Origin: Salinibaculum litoreum
GTDB taxonomy: Archaea > Halobacteriota > Halobacteria > Halobacteriales > Haloarculaceae
Direction: 5' to 3'
Length of the DNA: 64,000 nucleotides
Assembly (NCBI GenBank): GCA_009789175.1
Contig: CP046866.1
Location: 1,922,001-1,986,000 of the forward strand
Of this stretch, positions 25,641-34,639 are shown piece after piece; position 1 is the stretch's first letter; each line of letters starts with the position of its first letter. Under the pieces are notes generated by a model. It did not search any database. It saw nothing but the letters and a program-made list of their open reading frames with translations, and had not been told where the DNA came from. The position numbers and the translations under genes were made by a program.

Positions 25641-26636
25641 TCAGAGCAGGTTCTCGAAGGGGCCAGCCTTCGCTGCTTCGAGGCGCTGGAACTGCTCGAC
25701 TGAGAGGTCGACCGTCGCCGCCTGGAGGTTCTCCTCCAGCTGGTCGACGGTGCGAGCGCCGACGATGGGGGCAGTCACGTCAGGATGGTGCAGGTGATAG
25801 GCCAGCGCGGTCTGTGCCGGCGTCGCACCGACCTCCCCCGCGACGGCATCCAGCACGTCGTGGGCATCGAAGTTCTCCGGTGTCAGGTACCGCTGTTCCC
25901 AGCCCTCGGTGTCGGCGGCAGTAGTGTCTTCGGGCAGGTCCGCATCGCGGTCGTACTTCCCGGTGAGAAAGCCCTGTGCCAGCGGGCTCCAGGGGACGAC
26001 CCCCAGGCCGTCGGACCGGCAAAACTCCAGATAGTCGCCCTCGATTTCGCGGTTGACGAGGTTGTAGCGTGGCTGGGTGACGGTGAACGGTTCCCAGCCG
26101 TATCGCTCGGCGATGTCGTTGGCGCGGGCAATTTTCCAGGCGTTTGGTTCCAGGGTGGAGGCACCGAGATAGTTGACTTTCCCGTCCTGGACGAACCCAT
26201 CGAGGGTGCGCATCAACTCGCGGGCGGGCGTGTTGTCGTCCCAGCGGTGGATATACAGCAGGTCGACGTACTCGGTGCCGAGTCGGTCGAGAATCCGGTC
26301 GATTTGCCGGCGAAGGTGTTTGCGGCCGAGCCCCGTCCTGTTGGGGTCCTCGTCGCGTGTCGGGAAGTAGATTTTCGAGGCGATGACGAAATCCTCGCGG
26401 TCACGGTCGGCAAGCCACTCGCCAATCCACCGTTCGCTGTCGCCCTCGCCGTAGATATCGGCGGTGTCGATGAAGCGCCCGCCGTGGGCCTCGTAGGTGT
26501 CGAGCAGGTCGTGCGCCGTCTCGCGGTCAGTTTCGAGGTTGCTTTTCGCCGTCTCGCGGCCGAAACGCCACGTGCCAAAGGCGAGTTCACTGACTTCCAG
26601 GCCTGTGCGACCGAGGGAGACAGTATCCAGGTCCAT
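25641..26636 (-). CDS. Aldo/keto reductase
   Basis: 331 residues of the AKR barrel. The catalytic tetrad can be placed in DTADIYG (Asp and Tyr), IASKIYF (Lys) and DLLYIHRWD (His). The C-terminal NADPH-binding half contains VIVGART-type residues (APIVGARTVDQLEEN). MDLDTVSLGRTGLEVS at 26636 is the usual AKR start; an in-frame ATG 24 codons upstream is unlikely. It lies 71 bases after the BrkB gene and three before the epimerase gene, so it is likely co-transcribed. The substrate is not known. Confidence 0.92.
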   Translation of the reverse strand: MDLDTVSLGRTGLEVSELAFGTWRFGRETAKSNLETDRETAHDLLDTYEAHGGRFIDTADIYGEGDSERWIGEWLADRDREDFVIASKIYFPTRDEDPNRTGLGRKHLRRQIDRILDRLGTEYVDLLYIHRWDDNTPARELMRTLDGFVQDGKVNYLGASTLEPNAWKIARANDIAERYGWEPFTVTQPRYNLVNREIEGDYLEFCRSDGLGVVPWSPLAQGFLTGKYDRDADLPEDTTAADTEGWEQRYLTPENFDAHDVLDAVAGEVGATPAQTALAYHLHHPDVTAPIVGARTVDQLEENLQAATVDLSVEQFQRLEAAKAGPFENLL

Positions 26637-26707
26637 ACACACGCGTGGAGTGGCGCGGCCAGAAGGGTTCCGGTCGCGTCGCCAGTTTGCCGATAGGCAG
26701 CCAGGCA

Positions 26708-27487
26708 TCAGGACTGGCGGTCGACCCTAACCCCCTCCCGAACGGCGTTGACAGCCGCGCCCAGCAACACCACGATGGCACCGAAATAGAGCCAGGTGAC
26801 AAAGAGGAGGACGGCACCGATGACACCGTAGGCCGCGTACTGGCCCGCGTTGGCCGCATACACACGGAATCCGACCTGTAGCAGGACCCAGCCAACGGCG
26901 GCGACGGCCGCGCCGGGGAGGACCGCTCGCACCGACTCGTCCCGCGGTGGGAGGACATAGTATATCGGCAAGAACGCAATCGTCAGTACGGCGACCAGGA
27001 TAAGCGACCCCAAGGTGTTGGCGTACGGAATCGCGACCGACAACATCGAGAGTGCAGTCCCGACGGCGATGACGAGCACAATCGCAAGCGCGATTCCCCA
27101 GACGACGACCAGGCCATCCCGAATCTGGTCGAGCAGTGAACTCTCCACGTCGTCGGCATAGAGTTCGTCAAAGGCCTGGTCCAGACCGCGAAAGAGCTTC
27201 AATCCCGACCAGAGCAAAGCGAGAACACCGACCACCGACGCCGCACCGCGACCGGAACTGCTCGTCAGCACCTCCGTCACCATCTGCTGGCCCGACGCCG
27301 AGAGTTGCCCGCTCACCAGGTTCGTGACGCGGTCGGCAAGCGCCTGTCCCCCGACGAGTGAGGCGACTGCCACGGCGAGCAACACCAGCGGGATAATCGA
27401 CACGAAGGCGTAGTAGGCGATGGCCGCGGCCAAGAACGTGAGATTCCGGTCGCGTGCGAGCCTGACGACCGCGCGAATGGTCGACAT
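26708..27487 (-). CDS. YihY/BrkB family membrane protein
   Basis: 259 residues with about six transmembrane helices. Family marks include the N-terminal AAAIAYYAFVSIIPL, the GRGAASVVGVLALLWSG stretch, IYYVLPPRD with the conserved Pro-Pro, and AYGVIGAVLLFVTWLYF near the end. This protein family was once called ribonuclease BN; it is now regarded as an inner-membrane protein of unknown transport role. MSTIRAV at 27487 is the chosen start because upstream in-frame residues are Pro/Trp-rich and unlike a membrane protein N-terminus. First gene of the AKR/epimerase run. Confidence 0.88.
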   Translation of the reverse strand: MSTIRAVVRLARDRNLTFLAAAIAYYAFVSIIPLVLLAVAVASLVGGQALADRVTNLVSGQLSASGQQMVTEVLTSSSGRGAASVVGVLALLWSGLKLFRGLDQAFDELYADDVESSLLDQIRDGLVVVWGIALAIVLVIAVGTALSMLSVAIPYANTLGSLILVAVLTIAFLPIYYVLPPRDESVRAVLPGAAVAAVGWVLLQVGFRVYAANAGQYAAYGVIGAVLLFVTWLYFGAIVVLLGAAVNAVREGVRVDRQS

Positions 27488-27658
27488 ACCCCTGGTCCGC
27501 CATGGGGTGTGTTGAATCCACGGCTGGCGAGCGAATGGTACCAATAGGAGACAGGCTCCGAACCGAGGCAACGGAGAGTGTGATATAAACTACCGGAATG
27601 GTTGCTGGCTCTGAAACAGTCAGTTCGGTTTGATTAGGTGGGCGGACAAACTGGGCGT

Positions 27659-27973
27659 ATGGAAATAGTAACCACGGACACCGTCGCAGGCGAAGACATC
27701 GAGGAATCGCTCGGCATCGCGCGTGGCAACACCGTCGAGGCACGCAACGTCGGCCGGGATATCACGCAGTCCATCCGCAACCTTACCGGCGGTGAACTGA
27801 AAGGCTACTCGGAGTTGCTGACAAAGGCACGCAACGAAGCCCTCTCGCGGATGGAGTCGGAGGCCGAGTCGATGGGGGCTGATGCAGTCGTCAACGTTCG
27901 ACTCGAAACCTCGGGCATCGTCGACGGCGGGGCGGAGGTTATCGCCTACGGAACCGCCGTGCGACTGAAGTGA
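27659..27973 (+). CDS. YbjQ/UPF0145 family protein
   Basis: 104 residues matching the YbjQ fold (heavy-metal-binding domain superfamily): the start MEIVTTDTVAGEDI, the conserved GELKGYSELL, ARNEALSRM and GADAVVNVR segments, and the end IAYGTAVRLK. These form pentamers; the role is unknown and metal binding is not established. MEIV at 27659 is the family start and is preceded by GGTTTGATTAGG about 27-30 bases upstream. Single gene. Confidence 0.92.
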   Translation: MEIVTTDTVAGEDIEESLGIARGNTVEARNVGRDITQSIRNLTGGELKGYSELLTKARNEALSRMESEAESMGADAVVNVRLETSGIVDGGAEVIAYGTAVRLK

Positions 27974-28030
27974 GTCGGACGGGAGACCGCGTACAGGGAG
28001 CAGACACCACAGCGAGGGGAACGCGTCGTT

Positions 28031-28495
28031 TCAGGACTCCTCGACGGTCGGGTCGCTCTCGGTCGAATCGTCGGCCGGAACGCCAGCGGTCGAGTCGCTA
28101 CCAGCCGAGTCCTCGGGACTCGCGTCGGCGCTTGTCGAACCGCTATCAGTCGGGCCGCCAGGGGTCGAGCCACTACCAGCCGAGTCCCCGGCAGGCGCGT
28201 CGTCGGTAGCCGATTCGCCGTCGTCGTGGCTGTCGACCTCGAAGTCCTCGAGCGTTTTGCCCTCACGAACTATCTTCTCGGCGACGACGAACTTCTCCAT
28301 CTTCCCGAGGCGGCCCCAGTCGAGCTCCGCGGGTGGCTCCTCCTCGAAGGCCTGGAACCGCTCGTAGACGCCCTCGTGGACGAACCGGCTGAACTCGCCA
28401 CAGGCCTCACAGGTCACCGTGAGATGTGACACGTCGAAGCTTCGCTCGACGGTCCCGTCGAGACAGGCGAGACAGCGGTAAGTGCGGGAGACCAC
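28031..28495 (-). CDS. Zinc-ribbon protein with low-complexity Ser/Thr/Asp tail
   Basis: 154 residues using a GTG start at 28495. A four-cysteine zinc ribbon occupies the N-terminus (Cys8, Cys11, Cys29, Cys32). A conserved helical segment (ELDWGRLGKMEKFVVAEKI, about 60-78) follows, then about 55 residues of imperfect repeats of the type S(G/D)ST-G and P-DS, poor in hydrophobic residues. No in-frame ATG gives a better start; the longer open frame upstream runs into sufS. It is the last gene of TPR, DUF424, sufS, zinc-ribbon and begins 34 bases after sufS. A nucleic-acid or protein-binding adaptor is likely. Confidence 0.7.
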   Translation of the reverse strand: MVSRTYRCLACLDGTVERSFDVSHLTVTCEACGEFSRFVHEGVYERFQAFEEEPPAELDWGRLGKMEKFVVAEKIVREGKTLEDFEVDSHDDGESATDDAPAGDSAGSGSTPGGPTDSGSTSADASPEDSAGSDSTAGVPADDSTESDPTVEES

Positions 28496-28529
28496 AGTTA
28501 CGCTGTGCCCCGGGAGACAGACCGGCCGT

Positions 28530-29771
28530 TCATGCGAACAGTGCCTCGGTTTCTTCCAGTGCCTCGACCAGTTTGTCAACCTCCGCTTTCGTGTTGTAGA
28601 TGTAGAAGGAGGCACGCGCCGAGGCAGCGATGCCGAGTTTGTCGTGCAGCGGCTGGGTACAGTGGTCGCCGGCCCGGACGGCGACGGCGAAGTCATTCAG
28701 GATTTCACTGGTGTCGTGGGCGTGGACGGAGCCGAGGTTGAACGACACCAGCGCCGCGCGGTCGTCGCCCGGCGGGCCGAGAATCTGGATGCCCTCGAAC
28801 TCCGAGAGCTGGTCGTAGGCGTATTCGGCGAGGCGCTCGCCGTGGTGTTCGACGTTTTCCATCCCGATGTCGTCCAGATAGTCACAGGCCTCCGCGAGTG
28901 CGATACCCTGGCTGATGACCGGCGTCCCGGCCTCGAATTTCCAGGGGAGTTCGTGCCAGGTGGAGTCCTCGAAGGTCACCTTCGAAATCATCATGCCGCC
29001 GTAGAGATAGGGCTGCATCTCCTCGAGCAGGTGCTCCTTGCCGTAGAGGACGCCGATGCCGGTCGGGCCGAGCATCTTGTGGCCCGAAAAGGCAAAGAAA
29101 TCGGCATCGATGTCCTGAACGTCGACGGGCATGTGCGGGACGGATTGTGCGCCGTCGACGAAGATGAGCGAGTCGTGGTCGTGGGCGATGTCCGCGAGTT
29201 CCGAGACTGGGTTGATAGTGCCCAGCGTGTTCGAGACGTGGACGACGCTGACCATCTCGGTGTCGTCGGTGATGAGTTCGCGGGCGGCGTCCATATCGAG
29301 ATAGCCCTCCTCATCGACGGGGATGTACTTGACCTCGGCCCCGGTCTTCTTCGCTATCTGTTGCCACGTCACGAGCGCGGCGTGGTGTTCCATCTCCGTC
29401 ATCACGATTTCGTCGCCGGGGCCGAGTTCGGCCAGCCCCCACGCGTAGGCGACGGTGTTCATGCTCTCGGTGGCGTTTTTCGTGAAGACGACTTCCTCGC
29501 GGCCCTCGGCACCGATGAACTCGGCGACGCGGTCGTGGGCGTTCTCGTAGGCGATAGAGGCCTCCTGGCTGAGCTGGTGGAGGCCCCGGTGGACGTTGGC
29601 GTTGGTCTCCCGGTAGTAGTCGGCAATCGTATCGATAACCTGGTCTGGCGTCTGCGAGGTGGCCGCGTTGTCCAGATAGACGAGTTGCGTACCGTCGAAC
29701 TCCCGCTGAAGGATCGGGAAATCCTTACGGATAGCCTCGACGTCGAGCAACTCGGACTGTTTCGGTTCCAT
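28530..29771 (-). CDS. sufS: Cysteine desulfurase, SufS type
   Basis: 413 residues, a class V aminotransferase-fold PLP enzyme that takes sulfur from cysteine for Fe-S clusters. The PLP lysine is in FSGHKMLGPTG (about Lys229) and the catalytic cysteine in RAGDHCTQPLH (about Cys372) with the short loop characteristic of SufS rather than IscS. Start MEPKQSELLDVEAIRKDFPIL fits SufS proteins. No sufB, sufC or sufD gene is adjacent here; instead the gene lies between a DUF424 gene and a zinc-ribbon gene in one minus-strand run. Confidence 0.93.
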   Translation of the reverse strand: MEPKQSELLDVEAIRKDFPILQREFDGTQLVYLDNAATSQTPDQVIDTIADYYRETNANVHRGLHQLSQEASIAYENAHDRVAEFIGAEGREEVVFTKNATESMNTVAYAWGLAELGPGDEIVMTEMEHHAALVTWQQIAKKTGAEVKYIPVDEEGYLDMDAARELITDDTEMVSVVHVSNTLGTINPVSELADIAHDHDSLIFVDGAQSVPHMPVDVQDIDADFFAFSGHKMLGPTGIGVLYGKEHLLEEMQPYLYGGMMISKVTFEDSTWHELPWKFEAGTPVISQGIALAEACDYLDDIGMENVEHHGERLAEYAYDQLSEFEGIQILGPPGDDRAALVSFNLGSVHAHDTSEILNDFAVAVRAGDHCTQPLHDKLGIAASARASFYIYNTKAEVDKLVEALEETEALFA

Positions 29772-29845
29772 TGCTCTAGTCGAAGGACTCGATGGGCAAC
29801 ATTATTTCGGTTTCCCTAAACTCAGTTTCCGGGAGCGGAAAGCAC

Positions 29846-30145
29846 TCACATCCACAGCAGTTGCGCGTGGCGGGTTCCGTCGAAGTCAAGGACGTTCTCC
29901 TCGTCGACGAAGCCCTCCTCGACGGCCAGCCCGACGGCCCGCGTGCCGACGATGTTGGCGACCGTACACCGGGCAAGACTCTGTACGACAGCCGCTTCCT
30001 CGGCCTCCTCGCCGTCGTAGAAATCAGCGTCGACGGTCAGGGAGACGTCGTCGTTCTCGAAGGTCTCGCCGACGACATCGGCATCACAGACCGAGACGAG
30101 CAGCCCTTCCTCCGTGTCGCGTTCGTTGAGCAGCAGTGTGGACAT
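29846..30145 (-). CDS. DUF424 family protein
   Basis: 99 residues matching the small archaeal DUF424 family: MSTLLLNERDTEEGLLVSVCDADVVGETFE at the N-terminus (in pieces), a central EAAVVQSLARCTVANIVG, and a final HAQLLWM. It has two conserved-looking cysteines and no membrane segments. The function is unknown. Its ATG directly abuts the TPR gene stop codon (zero spacing), so the two are co-translated. Confidence 0.85.
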   Translation of the reverse strand: MSTLLLNERDTEEGLLVSVCDADVVGETFENDDVSLTVDADFYDGEEAEEAAVVQSLARCTVANIVGTRAVGLAVEEGFVDEENVLDFDGTRHAQLLWM

Positions 30146-30949
30146 TTACTCTCTGAGTTGGTCGTCGTCGAACAGCTGTTCGTCACCGAATTGCTGGTCC
30201 TCACGCGGCCGGTCGCCCTGGGCGTCGACCAGTTGTTCCTCGTTTTCCTGGCGAATCTCCTCGGCTTCCTGTGCGACCTCTTCGGCGCGTTCGTCCTCGC
30301 CGAGTTCCTCAAGCGCGATGGCCTTCTCTTCGAGCAGGTCCACGCTCCGGTAGCCAAGCCGAAGAGCGTTATCGAAGCAATTCAGGGCGTCCTCAGCGAG
30401 GCCGCGCTCGTTGAGGAAAAAGCCACGGTTGTACCACGCCTGCCCAAACCGGGGGTCGATTTCGACGGCACGCTCGGAGTGTTCGAGCGCCTCCTCGGTG
30501 CGGCCGAACTCCCAGAGCGCGTAGGCGAGGTTCGTCTCCGCGGTGGCGGCGTGGTCGGAGTCGTCGTCGATGGCGATAGCCTCCTCGTAGGCACCGATTG
30601 CCTGGTCGTACTCCTCGAGTTCGGCGTGTGCCGCGCCCTTGTTCACCCAGGCCTCCTGCTCGACGCGCTCGTCGTCGGCGAATCTGGCGGCGCGTTCGAG
30701 CGCGTCGGTTGCCTGCTCGTGTCGGTTGATGCGCATGTAATCCAGCCCCACGTCGACGAGCTTGTCCGCGTTGACGGCGTCGCTGGCGACGTTGTGCTGG
30801 TCGAGCGTGTCGGTTACGACGCGGGAGTCGACGGGGTCGACCTGGTCAGGGTCGACTGAAAGCTCCGGCGGGTCGATGTCGAAGGCCTCGTACGGGTCAC
30901 CGAACCCCTGGCCCTCCGAGAACGAGTGGTCCTCGGGGTCGTCAGTCAT
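30146..30949 (-). CDS. Tetratricopeptide-repeat protein
   Basis: 267 residues from MTDDPEDHS at 30949 (a second in-frame ATG two codons upstream is equally possible). After an acidic N-terminus there are four to five TPR units (about 70-215), seen in the A-x3-(F/Y)-x-x-A patterns such as AHAELEEYDQAIGAYEEA and ALEHSERAVEIDPRF, and a charged Gln/Glu-rich C-terminal helix. It should be a soluble protein-interaction scaffold. It heads the run TPR, DUF424, sufS, zinc-ribbon. Confidence 0.88.
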   Translation of the reverse strand: MTDDPEDHSFSEGQGFGDPYEAFDIDPPELSVDPDQVDPVDSRVVTDTLDQHNVASDAVNADKLVDVGLDYMRINRHEQATDALERAARFADDERVEQEAWVNKGAAHAELEEYDQAIGAYEEAIAIDDDSDHAATAETNLAYALWEFGRTEEALEHSERAVEIDPRFGQAWYNRGFFLNERGLAEDALNCFDNALRLGYRSVDLLEEKAIALEELGEDERAEEVAQEAEEIRQENEEQLVDAQGDRPREDQQFGDEQLFDDDQLRE

Positions 30950-31004
30950 ATACATTCATTCGCGGGCAGGAGGGTTAAGGGCTACGTCACGTGGCGAGCG
31001 AGGT

Positions 31005-31231
31005 CGAGCGACCGACGGGAGCGAGACCTCGACGTGGAGCGGGGAACGAAGTGACCCGCAAAACTGCGGTCCACCGAGCGACCGACGGGAGCGAGACCTC
31101 GACGTGGAGCGGGGAACGAAGTGACCCGCAAAACTGCGGTCCACCGAGCGACCGACGGGAGCGAGACCTCGACGTGGAGCGGGGAACGAAGTGACCCGCA
31201 AAACTGCGGTCCACCGAGCGACCGACGGGAG
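31005..31231. repeat. 70-bp direct tandem repeat, about 3.2 copies
   Basis: The motif ACCGACGGGA recurs at 31011, 31081, 31151 and 31221, exactly 70 bases apart, and the intervening sequence is identical in the full copies. There are no unique spacers. Reading frames stay open through it on both strands, which is a composition effect. It lies between the TPR gene (divergent) and thpR. Confidence 0.95.
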
Positions 31232-31305
31232 TGGGAACACGACCCGAGAAAGAGCAGTACGATGACGGACAGAGGATTCAAACGAGCAGACCTGAAACGA
31301 GGAAT

Positions 31306-31863
31306 ATGAGCAAGCGGCTGTTCGTCAGCGTCGACCTCGACGGTCTCGCCGACGAGGTCCGACAGGTGCAGGGGTACTTTGAGGGCGCGACAGGGCTAAC
31401 CATGACCGACCCCGAGCAGGCTCATCTCACACTGAAGTTCCTCGGCGATACCGACCCCGACCGGATTCCCGAACTCCGCGAGGAACTGGAGGTGGCCGTC
31501 GCCGAAAGCGGGGTCGACCCCTTCACAGTCGAGTTCGGCGGACTGGGTGTGTTCCCGCATCTGGATTATATCAGCGTCGTCTGGCTGGGCGTCCGCAAGG
31601 GTGGCGAACAACTGACCGGACTACACGAAGCCATCGAGAACCGGACCGTCGCGATAGGATTTGCCCCGGAGGACCACGAGTACACACCACACGTCACGCT
31701 CGCGCGCATGGACCACGCCGGAGCGAAGGAACTCGTCCAGGAAACCGTCCGGACCGAGGCCCCCGACGTGGGCCAACTCCGCGTCGAGGAAGTCCGACTC
31801 ACCGAGAGCACGCTCACCCAGGACGGACCGGAGTACACGACTGTCGAGGCTATCCCCCTGTGA
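31306..31863 (+). CDS. thpR: RNA 2',3'-cyclic phosphodiesterase (2H family)
   Basis: 185 residues of the 2H phosphoesterase superfamily, which opens 2',3'-cyclic RNA ends and has been linked to tRNA ligation. Both signature motifs are present: HLT (His40, Thr42) in HLTLKFLG and HVT (His129, Thr131) in HVTLARM. MSKRLFVSVDL at 31306 matches the family start; the in-frame ATG 25 codons upstream lies in repeat-flanking DNA. Single gene downstream of the tandem repeat. Confidence 0.93.
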   Translation: MSKRLFVSVDLDGLADEVRQVQGYFEGATGLTMTDPEQAHLTLKFLGDTDPDRIPELREELEVAVAESGVDPFTVEFGGLGVFPHLDYISVVWLGVRKGGEQLTGLHEAIENRTVAIGFAPEDHEYTPHVTLARMDHAGAKELVQETVRTEAPDVGQLRVEEVRLTESTLTQDGPEYTTVEAIPL

Positions 31864-31938
31864 GCAGCCTGCTGGATTAGGGCAGCCAAAAACATAAAAT
31901 TCCTGATGTATTTATGTGCGGGGGTACAACGGCCGACC

Positions 31939-32766
31939 ATGGTGTTGCTGGAGAACGTGGCAATCGTGTTCGTCGCCGGGTTCATCACCGCGCTGGCGAC
32001 CGGACTGGGTGCGATTCCGTTTTTCTTCTTCGACGACATTAGCGACCGCTGGAACGTCATCCTCTGGGGGTTGGCCTCGGGCATCATGGTCTCGGCGTCG
32101 GTCTTCGGGCTGATTCAGGAGGGGTTAGCCGTCGTCGACGGGACGGTCGTCGATGCAGCCATCGCCATCGGACCGGGTCTCCTTGCGGGCGTTATCCTCG
32201 TCGTCGTGGGTCACGAGGTGCTAGAGGGAGCGGAACTGCATCCAAAGGAGTACGAGGAGGCGGATTTCAAGAAACTCGTGCTCATCCTCGGGATTTTGAC
32301 CGTTCACAGTTTCCCGGAGGGTGTCGCCGTCGGTGTCTCTTTCGCTGACCTCGGGTTGGAAGCGACCCCGGGTGATGCCGTCGTCCTCGCCGGACTGACC
32401 CTGCCCGTGCTGGCAGTGTTCATGACAGTCGCCATCTCGATTCACAACATCCCCGAGGGCGTCGCCATCTCCATCCCGCTGCGGTCGATGGGCGTCAGCG
32501 AGTGGCGGATGATCTGGTGGGCCGTGTTCTCCAGTCTCCCACAGCCCATCGGCGCGGCCATCGCCTATTATTTCGTGACGCTGGCAAAGCAGTTCCTCCC
32601 CTTCGGCTTCGGGTTCGCCGCCGGGGCGATGATTTATCTGGTGGTCACCGAGTTCATCCCCGAGGCACTCGACAACGGAGCCGGCCTCCCGCGTGGCGGC
32701 CGGCCGGAACTCGCGGCCGGCATCGCGCTCGGACTCGCGTTGATGGTTCCGCTGGCGTTTATATAA
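31939..32766 (+). CDS. ZIP family metal transporter
   Basis: 275 residues with eight transmembrane helices. Both metal-pathway motifs are present: HSFPEG (His123) and HNIPEG (His169), the binuclear site of ZIP transporters that import Zn or other divalent metals. A cytoplasmic loop between helices 3 and 4 has HPKEYEEADFKK rather than a His-rich stretch. ATG at 31939 lies about 27 bases after TGTATTTATG, supporting a leaderless start. It is convergent with the lipoprotein gene, overlapping by eight bases. Confidence 0.92.
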   Translation: MVLLENVAIVFVAGFITALATGLGAIPFFFFDDISDRWNVILWGLASGIMVSASVFGLIQEGLAVVDGTVVDAAIAIGPGLLAGVILVVVGHEVLEGAELHPKEYEEADFKKLVLILGILTVHSFPEGVAVGVSFADLGLEATPGDAVVLAGLTLPVLAVFMTVAISIHNIPEGVAISIPLRSMGVSEWRMIWWAVFSSLPQPIGAAIAYYFVTLAKQFLPFGFGFAAGAMIYLVVTEFIPEALDNGAGLPRGGRPELAAGIALGLALMVPLAFI

Positions 32767-33355
32767 TGGATTCTTCGTCGATGACTTTCAGGTCGATAAA
32801 CGGGGACAGCGGGTCCTGGAACCGCTTGACTTCGACGCCAGCGCCGTAGTTCGAGTGGTCGATTGCGAGGTAGTGAGCGCCTTCGGTTTCGATACTCCGC
32901 CGTCCGCCGTCGTCGGGAACCTGCACCTCGTATTTGTCGCTGTCGCCCTTGGGGACTGCCGCCTGACTGATGTCGTCGTGTCCGGCCGGCATCGAGGAGT
33001 CGCTAGTCGCCGCAGTGGTATTCCCGCCCGTCGTGGTCGTATTTCCCGTCGACTCGGCTGTCGTGTCGTTCGTGGTCGCCCCGTCTGTCTGTGCCCGATT
33101 GTAGATATAGAGACGGTACTGGCTGAATGTCGACTTGTCAGTAAAGTAGTAGACATCGAACTGCTGGTCGGCCCTGACCGTCAGCGACAGTGCGCCGTTG
33201 CCCCCGACGCTTGGCAGTTCCTCCCACCAGGCGGTGAGCGGTTCTATTCTCACTTCCTTGGCAATCTCACGCGCCACACGCCCGTCGGCGACACACCCGC
33301 CGGTCGTCGCAGCGACTCCGGCACCCAACGACGCGAGAAACGCCCGACGCCTCAT
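32759..33355 (-). CDS. Tat-type lipoprotein, unknown function
   Basis: 198 residues. The N-terminus has RRRAFLAS (twin-arginine signal) and a lipobox TTGGC with Cys21 as the lipidation site. The mature domain includes two beta-rich segments separated by a Thr/Asn/Gly-rich linker of about 25 residues. No catalytic motif is seen. ATG at 33355 is preferred over one seven codons upstream because AACTAAATAG lies about 27 bases before it. It is likely anchored on the outer face of the membrane. Confidence 0.75.
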   Translation of the reverse strand: MRRRAFLASLGAGVAATTGGCVADGRVAREIAKEVRIEPLTAWWEELPSVGGNGALSLTVRADQQFDVYYFTDKSTFSQYRLYIYNRAQTDGATTNDTTAESTGNTTTTGGNTTAATSDSSMPAGHDDISQAAVPKGDSDKYEVQVPDDGGRRSIETEGAHYLAIDHSNYGAGVEVKRFQDPLSPFIDLKVIDEESII

Positions 33356-33510
33356 ACCTATGACTACAGGACCCACTATTTAGTTCCCAACGGGCAAAAT
33401 CTCAGGGCTGATAACAGAGAACCGTGACAGAGTCTCTAGCACAGTAGCGTTTTCAGTATTGATAGTACTGGTCTCAGCAGGCGACTGGAGGGGGACTCCA
33501 CGAAAGGAAC

Positions 33511-33520
33511 ACACATATAA
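33511..33520 (+). promoter_or_regulatory. TATA box of the rpl39e operon
   Basis: ACACATATAA centred near 33516, about 30 bases before the rpl39e ATG at 33547. It places the transcription start within a few bases of the start codon, a nearly leaderless message. Confidence 0.6.
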
Positions 33521-33546
33521 GCGATGACGGGGAAGGGGGACACACC

Positions 33547-33699
33547 ATGAGCAAGAAATCAAAGTCCAAGAAGAAGCGGCTGGGCAAGCTGGAGCGACAG
33601 AACAGCCGCGTGCCGGCGTGGGTCATCCTCAAGACCGACCGGGACGTGCAACGAAACCCACAGCGCCGACAGTGGCGGCGGAGTGACACGGACGAATGA
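33547..33699 (+). CDS. rpl39e: 50S ribosomal protein L39e
   Basis: A 50-residue, very basic protein ([18 protein letters not shown] at the start, Arg-rich end) lining the ribosomal exit tunnel. It is the first gene of the cluster rpl39e-rpl31e-tif6, with its own promoter. Its TGA overlaps the rpl31e ATG (ATGA), so the two are translationally coupled. The basic composition stands out in this acidic proteome. Confidence 0.95.
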   Translation: MSKKSKSKKKRLGKLERQNSRVPAWVILKTDRDVQRNPQRRQWRRSDTDE

Positions 33700-33974
33700 G
33701 CGCTAGTGACTTCGAGGAGCGGGTCATCACGGTCCCGCTCCGTGAGGCAAAACGCGAGCCCAAGGGCCAGCGTGCCGACAAGGCGATGGCGCTCGTCCGG
33801 AGCCACCTCGCACAGCACTTCTCCGTCGACGAAGACGCCGTCCGTCTGGACCCCTCCATCAACGAGGCGGTCTGGGAGCAGGGTCGGAGTTCGCCCCCCA
33901 GCAAACTCCGCGTCCGTGCTGCCCGGTTCGAGGAGGACGGCGAGAACATCGTCGAGGCGGAGCCGGCAGCGTAA
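33696..33974 (+). CDS. rpl31e: 50S ribosomal protein L31e
   Basis: 92 residues of the archaeal/eukaryotic L31e family, which binds near the exit tunnel. The conserved [22 protein letters not shown] region (in parts) is seen at 8-29, and an [16 protein letters not shown]-like C-terminal strand follows. Four-base overlap with rpl39e upstream; two bases separate it from tif6 downstream. This tight packing is the usual haloarchaeal arrangement. Confidence 0.95.
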   Translation: MSASDFEERVITVPLREAKREPKGQRADKAMALVRSHLAQHFSVDEDAVRLDPSINEAVWEQGRSSPPSKLRVRAARFEEDGENIVEAEPAA

Positions 33975-33976
33975 GG

Positions 33977-34639
33977 GTGCTCCGCGCGGCCTTCTCCGGT
34001 TCGTCGTACGTCGGCGTCTTCGCCCGTGCGACTGACGAGTGTCTCCTCATCCGGCCCGATGTCGACGACGCAGTCGCCGACGAGTTCGGCGAGGAGCTCG
34101 ACGTACCGGTCGTTCAGACGACAGTCGGCGGCTCGGGCACCGTCGGTGCACTCGCGACGGGCAACAGCAACGGCCTCCTCGTGAGCGCACGCATCAGCGA
34201 GCGTGAACAGGAGCGTATCAGTGACGCCGTCGACATGCCCGTCACGGAGTTGCCCGGCCGCATCAACGCCGCCGGCAACGTCGTGTTGGCAAACGACACT
34301 GGTGCCTACGTCCATCCGGATCTCTCCCGGGAGGCCGTCCAGGCAGTCAAGGACGGACTCGAAGTGCCCGTCCACCGGGGCGACCTGGCAGGCGTCCAGA
34401 CCGTCGGCACGGCCGCCGTGGCGACCAACAACGGCGTGCTCTGTCACCCGAAATCAAGCGACAGCGAACTCGACACTATCGAGGACGTTCTAGGTGTGCC
34501 CGCCGACATCGGCACCATCAACTACGGTGCGCCGCTCGTCGGCTCGGGACTGGTCGCCAACGACGCCGGCTACGTCGTCGGTGAGGACACCAGCGGTCCG
34601 GAACTCGGCCGCATCGACTCCGCACTCGGCTACGCCTGA
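33977..34639 (+). CDS. tif6: Translation initiation factor aIF6
   Basis: 220 residues starting at a GTG two bases after the rpl31e stop. aIF6 binds the large subunit and prevents early subunit joining. The fivefold pseudo-symmetric repeat is visible in [28 protein letters not shown] and NDAGYVVG segments. In this cluster it is followed by a 156-bp stretch and then by the insertion sequence, after which rpl18a resumes the same operon-type order. Confidence 0.95.
   Translation: MLRAAFSGSSYVGVFARATDECLLIRPDVDDAVADEFGEELDVPVVQTTVGGSGTVGALATGNSNGLLVSARISEREQERISDAVDMPVTELPGRINAAGNVVLANDTGAYVHPDLSREAVQAVKDGLEVPVHRGDLAGVQTVGTAAVATNNGVLCHPKSSDSELDTIEDVLGVPADIGTINYGAPLVGSGLVANDAGYVVGEDTSGPELGRIDSALGYA

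Noticed and set aside
31005-31231. Possible CRISPR array from regularly spaced repeats
   Set aside because: The units are contiguous 70-bp direct repeats with no unique spacers and no cas gene nearby.
30956-31309. Several open frames of 60-99 codons through the tandem repeat on both strands
   Set aside because: They are the same repeated sequence read in different frames, with Arg/Ser-rich products and no conserved start context.
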